Origin: an uncultured Lachnoclostridium sp.
Lineage (GTDB): Bacteria; Bacillota; Clostridia; Lachnospirales; Lachnospiraceae
DNA length: 22,017 nt
Reading direction: 5' to 3'
NCBI GenBank assembly: GCA_905212635.1
Contig: CAJMFH010000038.1
Location: forward strand, 1 to 22,017
The notes under the pieces were generated by a model. That model was given only the letters and a program-made list of their open reading frames with translations. It was not told where the DNA came from and did no database searches. The stretch's first letter is position 1, and every line of letters begins with the position of its first letter. The translations under genes were made by a program, and so were the position numbers. Of this stretch, positions 16,497-22,017 are shown piece after piece.

Positions 16497-16769
16497 TTAC
16501 AGACACTCAAACAATGCCACAACCACCGCAAGTACAATAGCAAATATCATACTCACAATAGAAAGTGTAAAATCTTCTTTGCTTTTCTGGTTTCCAAGCG
16601 CAATAATGCTAAAACCAACAGCCACAGTCTGCCATATAATCACCGGAATAACGCCCTGCAAAGATGCAGAACCTATCATCAATACAATTCCTTTTATCGG
16701 CAGATAGCTCATCGACATTCCCAAAGAAAGAACGTACCACAACACACCATTATTTTTATCTATACTCAT
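16497..16769 (-). CDS. small membrane protein, array type B, intact copy
   Basis: Unknown function. The 90 residues contain three hydrophobic segments (about 9-33, 38-59 and 68-87) and a charged loop GNQKSKED. Trp46-Gln47 falls at the same place as the WQM of type A proteins, so types A and B may be distant relatives. Its ATG overlaps the type A stop at 16766 as ATGA with GGGAGG upstream, so A and B are translated as a coupled pair. Coupled pairs of tiny membrane proteins often form hetero-oligomers (as in the paired small multidrug resistance proteins), but the SMR signature is absent. Confidence 0.7.
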   Translation of the reverse strand: MSIDKNNGVLWYVLSLGMSMSYLPIKGIVLMIGSASLQGVIPVIIWQTVAVGFSIIALGNQKSKEDFTLSIVSMIFAIVLAVVVALFECL

Positions 16770-17098
16770 AAGTTCCTCCCATTCATCAGCGAAACATGCA
16801 TTCGGGTTAATACAAATGACAAAAGCGCTGTTCCAATATAAAAAACTAACACCAATACGATACCCCCCACTCCCTTTTTTCGTTTATCGGGATTCTGTCT
16901 TACAAATCGCACTGCAAAATAACAGGATATCATCTGGCCTATTGTCGGAAACCAAAGTACAAGATAATTCACAAATTTAGGAACAAACTCTCCCGGGACA
17001 AGGAACCATATAAAGAAAATCCCCATCCAAGCCAGAATACTTCCATATGTTATTAGCAACGAAATTTCATGATCATTCGTCTTGCTTTTTTTCTGCAT
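16766..17098 (-). CDS. small membrane protein, array type A, first copy
   Basis: Unknown function, first gene of the array. The 110 residues have three hydrophobic segments (about 12-34, 42-66 and 77-98), an N-terminal NDHEIS motif, WFPTIGQM at 49-56, YFAVRFVRQNP and a basic loop DKRKKG. AGGGGGG lies 5 bases before the ATG at 17098. A promoter (TTGCAA-17-TACAAT) lies about 60 bases upstream. The three type A genes differ enough to be old duplicates rather than recent copies. No signal-peptide cleavage site, enzyme motif or toxin-like feature is visible. Confidence 0.72.
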   Translation of the reverse strand: MQKKSKTNDHEISLLITYGSILAWMGIFFIWFLVPGEFVPKFVNYLVLWFPTIGQMISCYFAVRFVRQNPDKRKKGVGGIVLVLVFYIGTALLSFVLTRMHVSLMNGRNL

Positions 17099-17158
17099 AG
17101 TTCCCCCCTGCTCTAAAATTCTTTAAAGTGCCACTTGCTGGTAACAATTTCCATTTTT

Positions 17159-17187
17159 ATTGTAAAAGATATATGGATAAATTGCAA
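17159..17187 (-). promoter_or_regulatory. promoter of the small membrane protein array
   Basis: Minus-strand -35 TTGCAA (17182-17187), 17-base spacer, -10 TACAAT (17159-17164). An interrupted inverted repeat flanks it: AAAGTGCCACTTGC at 17125-17138 and GCAAGCACTTT at 17184-17194, the second overlapping the -35. The first arm is itself a dyad (AAGTG-C-CACTT). These could be operator sites. Confidence 0.6.
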
Positions 17188-17203
17188 GCACTTTATCTAC
17201 CAA

Positions 17204-17349
17204 CAAAAAATCGCACCCACTAAATGTGAGTGCGACATTTTTGTTAATATTACAAATCCTGTGCAGCTCCAAGACGGAACAACATATGACTCTAATAAGA
17301 TTAGACACCAAATTTGTATGAAGTCAACCAAAATTTATTCAAAAACATC
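17204..17349 (-). repeat. 146-bp direct repeat R, copy 1
   Basis: Aligns without gaps with 18599-18744 at 138 of 146 positions. It contains a promoter, a folded RNA region and an intrinsic terminator on the minus strand. It lies between the AraC-GGDEF gene and the membrane protein array. Confidence 0.92.
17205..17293 (-). ncRNA. candidate small RNA from repeat R copy 1
   Basis: Minus-strand promoter -35 TTGACT (17322-17327), 16-base spacer and -10 TCTAAT (17300-17305), weaker than in copy 2. The predicted RNA of about 90 nt has an inner hairpin GTCTTG/CAGGAT around loop GAGCTGCA, an outer TGTTG/TAACA pairing and a 10-bp terminator stem (17211-17220 with 17226-17235, loop TAAAT on the plus strand) followed by six T. 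All changes in the inner and outer stems keep pairing as G-U. An 11-codon frame MLFRLGAAQDL (17250-17285) lies in the same place, but has no ribosome site. Confidence 0.55.
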
Positions 17350-17432
17350 AGTAAACTGCCCTGCTTGCTTGTTACCTTTGGGCTTGCTTCCCTTTTGGCT
17401 GCCTTCACGCACCCCTGCTTGCTCAGGCATTT

Positions 17433-18248
17433 TCAACTTAATTTTCCTTTTTTTCGCACGGTATTGATGGCTTCGTGCATTTCCTCAAAAAACTCATTGT
17501 AGCGCAAGTTTCCATCCGGCACTTTGCAAAGCCCCGCCCGGAGACTCAATGAAATTTCTTTATTATTCCACAGAATTTTTTCTCCATTGTGCGCAAGAAC
17601 CTTTTCGATGATATTTTTTACATCGTTTTCGTTCCCGCTTCCTGTTATCAAGGCAAATTCATCCCCGCCAATGCGAAGCTGTAACATATTTTCTGTACAG
17701 ACCTGTTCGATTCGTTTTAAGGATTCCAGAATCGCCAAGTCTCCGGCCTCACTTGAAATATCATTGATTGGCATAAGCCCCACAATATCAAAACAAATCA
17801 CATAGGTTCCTTTCATTCTGCAAATTTCATCATAGGCTTCACTGATATCCACTCTTTTTGCTGCCATATCTTCATCTGCTCCTTCCTGAAATTGATAATC
17901 CAGTCTGGGGCATATCTCAGAAAACCGCCATGTTTTTTTGTACTCCGTGGGAGTAATCTTCCATATTTTCTTAAAAGCACGGACAAAGTTTTCCGGCGAC
18001 CCAAACTGATATTTGTAAGCAATGTCTATCATTTTCATGTCCGTATTCAGAATATCTTTGGCTGCCAGACTAATTCTGCGCCGCAAAATATAATCTTTCA
18101 CGCTCCGGTGCAATGCCAGCCGAAACAACTTTTGCAGACTTGACAGCGACACGCCGCAATAATCGGCAACCGACTGACTGTCAACTTCCTCGCAAATATT
18201 GTTTTCAATACATTCCAGTGCATCCGTTAATACATAAAAATTTTTCAT
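17433..18248 (-). CDS. AraC-type HTH and GGDEF fusion regulator
   Basis: Probable transcription regulator joined directly to a diguanylate-cyclase-like domain, with no sensor module. Residues about 8-106 are a double-HTH AraC domain (SVADYCGVSLSSLQKLFR, then KMIDIAYKYQFGSPENFVRAFKKIWKITPTEYKK). Residues about 148-270 are a GGDEF domain: metal-site D154 in CFDIVGLMPIND, N162, D170 in EAGD, intact GGDEF at 194-198 (LRIGGDEFALI). The usual D[IL][DN]xFK / DxNxLK pattern is altered to DIVGLMP, so cyclase activity is uncertain and GTP sensing is possible. No inhibitory-site RxxD is visible before GGDEF. GGAGG is 5 bases before the ATG. It lies between the two R repeats and upstream of the membrane array, which it may control. 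The frame ends at TGA just after an A7 run. Confidence 0.88.
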   Translation of the reverse strand: MKNFYVLTDALECIENNICEEVDSQSVADYCGVSLSSLQKLFRLALHRSVKDYILRRRISLAAKDILNTDMKMIDIAYKYQFGSPENFVRAFKKIWKITPTEYKKTWRFSEICPRLDYQFQEGADEDMAAKRVDISEAYDEICRMKGTYVICFDIVGLMPINDISSEAGDLAILESLKRIEQVCTENMLQLRIGGDEFALITGSGNENDVKNIIEKVLAHNGEKILWNNKEISLSLRAGLCKVPDGNLRYNEFFEEMHEAINTVRKKGKLS

Positions 18249-18317
18249 TGCCGCCTCCTTCCGGAACGCCCTCTTCTGCGCTCCTTTTCAGAAAATCATC
18301 AGCTGAACATTTTCTTG

Positions 18318-18511
18318 GTAACTATTCAGGATCAATGTATGGAAATCAATGAATCGTCGTGCTTGCACGTAAGAGGCTTTGATTTCCATACATTTAGATC
18401 CTAATAGGGCTCCCCTCCCCATATGAGCATTTTTAGCCTTGTCAAAGGCGGGAAAGAACACGAAGTGTTCGAAATGCGAATGTGTGGGAGAGGGGTGTCC
18501 TGAATAGTTAC
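18318..18511. mobile_element. MITE-like folded element with 14-bp terminal inverted repeats
   Basis: Ends GTAACTATTCAGGA (18318-18331) and TCCTGAATAGTTAC (18498-18511) are perfect inverted repeats, flanked on both sides by CTTG (18314-18317 and 18512-18515), a likely 4-bp target duplication. Inside, a 16-bp perfect stem (18334-18349 with 18379-18394) is extended by AGGATC/GATCCT. A second arm pairs CCCCTCCCCA with TGGGAGAGGGG (one bulge), then GCATTT with AAATGC, and encloses two small hairpins, GCCTT/AAGGC and GAACAC/GTGTTC. No protein is encoded. It sits in the 5' region of the AraC-GGDEF gene. It could be a non-autonomous transposon, a structured RNA, or both. Confidence 0.75.
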
Positions 18512-18598
18512 CTTGTTCCTAATATATCATAGACAACTTGCAATTTCTTGATTTTTTGAGCATGAAATTGGATATTTCCTCTTGCTTCCTATAAATAG

Positions 18599-18744
18599 CA
18601 AAAAATCGCACCCACTAAATGTGAGTGCGACATTTTTGTTGATATTACGAGTCCTGTGCAGCTCCAGGACGGAACAACATATGACTCTAATAATATTATA
18701 CACCATATTTGTATGAAGTCAACCAAAATTTATTCAAAAATATC
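18599..18744 (-). repeat. 146-bp direct repeat R, copy 2
   Basis: Partner of 17204-17349, offset 1395 bases, with 8 substitutions and no indels. It begins at the stop codon of the DUF3800 remnant and points toward the AraC-GGDEF gene. Confidence 0.92.
18600..18688 (-). ncRNA. candidate small RNA from repeat R copy 2
   Basis: Minus-strand promoter -35 TTGACT (18717-18722), 16-base spacer, perfect -10 TATAAT (18695-18700). The RNA of about 90 nt folds into hairpin GTCCTG/CAGGAC with loop GAGCTGCA, an outer TGTTG/CAACA stem, and a terminator with 10-bp stem (18606-18615 with 18621-18630) and six T. The 11-codon frame MLFRPGAAQDS (18645-18680) starts only about 8 bases into the RNA, so translation would be leaderless. 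The next gene downstream is the AraC-GGDEF gene, about 350 bases away and beyond the MITE. Confidence 0.6.
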
Positions 18745-19533
18745 TATATTTTTTCGCAAACTTCCGAAGCGGCATATTTATCACTAACAGGATACAAGAA
18801 ATTTTTACCCATTTTTTGAAAACCGTACTCAACAAAATGAGTTTTAGGCGTATAATTGTTTTCTGTAAGATTATGTAATTTATTAAAGAATTCTACAAGC
18901 CACTTTTGGAACTCGGTTTCTGGTTCTTTTTTATCAAGTTCATTCTCGTAGTAGTGTCTTACAATACCAGCAAAAATATCAGCAAACTGTACTGCCGGAG
19001 TAACGGCAGAACTTACAAAAAGAGGCATTTCCAAAATATGTTGGAAAGAACGTCCAAATTCTGTTCTAAATAGGAAGCCTGTAATGGCTTCTGCAATTTT
19101 TCGATCAGCCTCTTCATGCACCTCGTCAAATATCATCATCGCCTTACCATAGTGATGATGACTACAGTAAAATTCAACCTTTTTCAAGAGAAGATAATAC
19201 TGCTTTGGAAGATGATGTTCCGGAACAATAATGGGTTCATCCGGTCTATCCATAATAACCGCAAAAATAGCAACATCATAAGATGAAATAATATCTACCA
19301 TGCCCTCAACATATGCTTTGTTGTTTGTTCGATTCTTAGTAATAGTTGCTTCTCGAATAAGCTTAGTAGACTTTATTTCATCTTGCTTTCCATAAAATAG
19401 AACCTTTCAATTTATATATCTGGTTCGTTATCGGTTTGATATCGTTTTCATGGATGCAGACCCCTAGCAAAATAGGATTTTTAGTCGAATCCGTCGGACG
19501 AGGGTATCCACTTTCATCAATGAATGTAAGCAT
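18744..19533 (-). pseudogene. DUF3800 gene with a frameshift
   Basis: DUF3800 proteins have an RNase-H-like fold and are common in mobile and defence-rich regions; their role is poorly known. The gene starts at ATG 19533 (AAGGAG 11 bases upstream) as MLTFIDESGYPRPTD, with the family's D-E-S-G motif, and runs to a premature TGA at 19378-19380. The remainder continues in another frame as YGKQDEIKSTKLIREAT and into the long segment from 19301, with IFDEVHEEADRKI, FLFRTEFGRSFQHILE and VQFADIFAGIVRHYYE, ending at 18744. Restoring one frame needs removal of one base in the four-base run 19394-19397. The full product would be about 263 residues. It is either a recent pseudogene or a sequencing error; the 185-residue C-terminal part alone lacks the N-terminal acidic motif. 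Confidence 0.85.
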
Positions 19534-19583
19534 AAAATTAACTACTCCTTTACTTAATTAAAAACATACCAACACTCCCGCCA

Positions 19584-21917
19584 TCACTGCTGTGGCGTAT
19601 TATTATCGTCCTGATACGTCGTATCATCCTGATTATACGTGGTGTCATCATTGCTGGTGCTTCCACTCTGTGAAGCATCTGCTCCTGCGGTATCCCCGGT
19701 GCCGGCATTACCGCCTGTGTTATCCGTAGTATCCCCGCCCTGTGTGGTATCTCCGGAAGTATCTGCTTCGTCATCCGGATAGAGATCATCCGGTTCTTCG
19801 ACGATCGCCGGTTTCGTCGCTTTTGGCTTCTTCGTCGCCTTCGGCTGCGCCGTTGCCTTACTTGAAGAACTATACCCCTGTGAAGAATAATTCTTGGAAC
19901 TGCTTGAATCCGAGGAGTCACTTTCATCCTTTTCCTCAAATGGGAACACTTTATTTTCCAGATCCTGATGAATCTCATTCATAAACGTATTCCAGGTTCG
20001 TCCCGGGTAGGTGGATCCGGACAGGTCACTGATAACCGTCGGAGTATCACAGCCAATCCATACCGCTGTCGTGTAGTATGGCGTGAATCCACAGAACCAG
20101 CCGTCCTTGTGATCGTTTGTCGTACCTGTTTTTCCGGCACATACGATACCGGTATCCAGACTGAGTCCGCGCGCCGTACCACGGGTAAAGACACCTTCCA
20201 TCATATCAACCATCGTATTGGCTGCCTTCGAATCATAAATATACGTTTCATCAACGTGGTCTTCAACCACCGTATTTCCTTCGGAATCCAAAATCTTTAC
20301 AATACATGTCGGATCGCGGAATTTTCCATCATTTTCCAGTGTTGCAAAACCGGATGCCATCTCAAGTGCACTGCATCCATAGGTCAGACCGCCGATCGAT
20401 GCGGCATTGATATAGTCCTTTTTCACAATCTTGCTAAAATGCATATTCAAAAGATACTGAAGACCTACTTTTGGTGTCAGCTCTTCAAAAAGCTGCCAGG
20501 CAACTGTATTCAATGACTGTTCCAAAGCAAAACGAAGCGATACATGTCCATAATATCTGCCACTTGCATTTGACGGACCGCCGGAAAACTTGTGGTCATT
20601 TACCGTAGAATCCGGTGTATAATTGCGTTCCAGAGATGGAGTGTAATCAATCAATGGCTTGATACTACTACCAGGCTGGCGGAACGACTGATACGCACGA
20701 TTCAATGTGTAACCGCTGGTTTTCTGGCTTCGTCCGCCGACGATTGCCACGACACGTCCCGTCGTATTGTCGATACAGACCGCTGCGCCCTGCATTTTGT
20801 AAATACCATTGGTTCCCTTCTCTTTGAAATTTTCCAGATTGGTATTGATCGCCTGCTGCAACGCTTTCTGCTTCTTCAGATCAATCGACGTATAAATGCG
20901 GTATCCTTTGTTCAATAGTTCCTTCTGCGCATCCGCATATGCCGTGTCATAGTCATCCTGATAGGATTCCTGCTCTTTAGTCGAATCAAAACTGTACTGA
21001 AATTCAAATCCATTTTTTTCCATAATCTTCTTTGTCGCGCAATACGTCACAAAGGTCTGGATATAATTTCGTTTAACCGGCTCCGTAATATTGAGCTCGA
21101 TTTTCTCCTGCACCGCCACGTCATATTCTTCCTGCGTGATAACCTTGTCATCTAACATCTGTTTCAAAATGCGGTCACGGCGCTTCATTGTGTTATCTTT
21201 ATGTTTCAACGGGTCGTAAAGACTCGGATTATTTGGAATCGAGCAGAGGAAGCAAAGCTGCGACAGACTCAGATTCTTACAGCTGGAACTGAAATACCCC
21301 CTGGCTGCTGCCTCGATGCCATAATGTCCATTGGAAAAATTAATGCTGTTCAGATAAAATTCCAAAATCTGGTCTTTCGTATATTTTTTTTCCAATTCAA
21401 GAGCCACAAAAATCTCTTTAATCTTACGGTCGTAGGTCTTTTTCTGGTTCAAAAAGACACCGCGGGCAAGCTGCTGCGTGATCGTACTTGCTCCCTGCGT
21501 AATCTCACCATTGTTCTTGATCAATGCTAAAAAGGCACGGACATTGGCCTCCGCATCAACCCCATTGTGCTGGTAGAATTTTTTATCTTCGGTAACGATA
21601 AATGCATCTTTTACATACTGCGGAATCTCGCTGATCGGAACATAATACGAATCCTTATCCCCTTTAAGGACCGCAATCTGTTTGCCTTTCGCATTGTAGG
21701 CAATCGTCGTTTCCGAATCACGGAACGTCTCTTCCGTCGAAGCACTTACCATCTGGACTGCTTCATCCTGCATCGCAAAAATGTCTTTACCGTATTTGAA
21801 ATAAAATACAATACCGCCGACAAGAATCGTCACAAGAATCAATAAAATAAATATTTTAAAGCCCAGCCAAAACTTAGGATGTTTCTTTGGTTTTTTCTGC
21901 TTTCTGTTTTTTGCCAT
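19584..21917 (-). CDS. class A penicillin-binding protein (PBP1a type)
   Basis: Bifunctional peptidoglycan glycosyltransferase and transpeptidase anchored in the membrane. Residues 1-15 are basic cytoplasmic sequence and 17-40 the single membrane anchor. The GT51 domain shows E110 in EDKKFYQHNG, GASTITQQLARG (about 142-153), RKIKEIFVALELE and ILEFYLN. The transpeptidase domain has the SxxK motif S417-SIK420, SLN at 468-470 and KTG at 596-598 followed by DGWFCGFTP. The last 120 residues or so are a disordered tail, first Ser/Lys/Ala/Pro-rich, then Asp/Thr/Gly/Asn-rich. The length of 777 fits the family. GGAG lies 8 bases before the ATG. It appears monocistronic and closes about 50 bases before the DUF3800 remnant begins. 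Confidence 0.96.
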   Translation of the reverse strand: MAKNRKQKKPKKHPKFWLGFKIFILLILVTILVGGIVFYFKYGKDIFAMQDEAVQMVSASTEETFRDSETTIAYNAKGKQIAVLKGDKDSYYVPISEIPQYVKDAFIVTEDKKFYQHNGVDAEANVRAFLALIKNNGEITQGASTITQQLARGVFLNQKKTYDRKIKEIFVALELEKKYTKDQILEFYLNSINFSNGHYGIEAAARGYFSSSCKNLSLSQLCFLCSIPNNPSLYDPLKHKDNTMKRRDRILKQMLDDKVITQEEYDVAVQEKIELNITEPVKRNYIQTFVTYCATKKIMEKNGFEFQYSFDSTKEQESYQDDYDTAYADAQKELLNKGYRIYTSIDLKKQKALQQAINTNLENFKEKGTNGIYKMQGAAVCIDNTTGRVVAIVGGRSQKTSGYTLNRAYQSFRQPGSSIKPLIDYTPSLERNYTPDSTVNDHKFSGGPSNASGRYYGHVSLRFALEQSLNTVAWQLFEELTPKVGLQYLLNMHFSKIVKKDYINAASIGGLTYGCSALEMASGFATLENDGKFRDPTCIVKILDSEGNTVVEDHVDETYIYDSKAANTMVDMMEGVFTRGTARGLSLDTGIVCAGKTGTTNDHKDGWFCGFTPYYTTAVWIGCDTPTVISDLSGSTYPGRTWNTFMNEIHQDLENKVFPFEEKDESDSSDSSSSKNYSSQGYSSSSKATAQPKATKKPKATKPAIVEEPDDLYPDDEADTSGDTTQGGDTTDNTGGNAGTGDTAGADASQSGSTSNDDTTYNQDDTTYQDDNNTPQQ

Positions 21918-21946
21918 ATTCTATCTCCATTCTCATAGATCTCTAA

Positions 21947-21975
21947 ATTATACAGAATATATTTATTGTACCATC
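21947..21975 (-). promoter_or_regulatory. likely promoter of the penicillin-binding protein gene
   Basis: A perfect minus-strand -10 TATAAT (21947-21952) stands about 30 bases before the ATG. The hexamer 17 bases upstream (GATGGT) is a poor -35, so the promoter may be weak or helped by an activator. Confidence 0.45.
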
Positions 21976-21989
21976 TGTCACCAATGACC

Positions 21990-22006
21990 TACGTGTGCTT
22001 CAGCAC
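21990..22006. other. small hairpin near the right edge
   Basis: GTGTGC-TTCA-GCACAC forms a 6-bp stem with a four-base loop. No T run follows on either strand within the window, so it is not a clear terminator. Confidence 0.35.
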
Positions 22007-22017
22007 ACTTCATTGTA

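Noticed and set aside
14991..17098. Small multidrug resistance (SMR) transporters
   Set aside because: Size and paired genes fit, but there are three rather than four TM segments and no membrane Glu in the SMR N-terminal motif.
17250..17285. Leader peptide MLFRLGAAQDL as a certain gene
   Set aside because: The same frame exists in copy 2, but there is no ribosome site and the changes fit RNA pairing equally well; kept only as an alternative within the R finding.
19550..19978. A basic 142-residue protein on the minus strand
   Set aside because: It is an out-of-frame reading of the repetitive Asp/Thr-rich tail of the penicillin-binding protein; no ribosome site or family features.

Overview
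The window looks like a chromosomal segment of a Gram-positive, low-to-mid-GC, spore-forming anaerobe, most likely a Clostridia member of the Lachnospiraceae type. The basis is the gene set and style: a GlgC/GlgD pair, SpoVG, a lipoprotein of the PrsA/SurA type, tandem-domain DnaD plus DnaI/DnaC-type loader next to murC, and strong AAGGAGG-type ribosome binding sites. The genus assignment is inference; no rRNA marker is present.

Positions 1-9609 are minus-strand housekeeping genes. In transcription order they are glgC and glgD (ATGA overlap; ADP-glucose synthesis), spoVG with an intrinsic terminator, then a promoter (TTGCCG-17-TATAAT) driving pth, mfd, a peptidyl-prolyl-isomerase-like lipoprotein and malQ. 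Glycogen metabolism thus brackets translation and repair functions. Positions 9610-9853 form a divergent control region between glgC (-) and murC (+).

Positions 9854-15055 are plus-strand: murC, a DnaD-like primosomal protein, a DnaI/DnaC-type helicase loader and a PRPP synthetase, closed by a very strong terminator. The roughly 200 bp between murC and dnaD hold a dense cluster of DnaA boxes (five exact TTATCCACA in tandem groups of two and three, plus consensus and near-consensus boxes on both strands), followed at once by a textbook sigma-A promoter for the dnaD-dnaI genes. This is the most striking regulatory signal in the core part of the window.

Positions 15000-19560 are an accessory islet on the minus strand, wedged between prs and a class A penicillin-binding protein and visibly AT-richer than its flanks. 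It carries (i) an array of tiny three-TM membrane proteins in at least two paralogous types, with one gene reduced to a C-terminal stub; (ii) two 146-bp direct repeats, 138/146 identical, each built as promoter, about 90-nt folded RNA and intrinsic terminator; (iii) a one-component AraC-HTH plus GGDEF fusion protein between those repeats; (iv) a 194-bp highly folded MITE-like element with 14-bp perfect terminal inverted repeats and a CTTG duplication; and (v) a DUF3800 gene broken by a one-base frameshift. I do not recognise this set as a described system. The small-membrane-protein array with its repeated small RNA and dedicated regulator is the best candidate for something undescribed.

Positions 19584-21917 encode a bifunctional class A penicillin-binding protein with a long disordered C-terminal tail, with its upstream region at the right edge.
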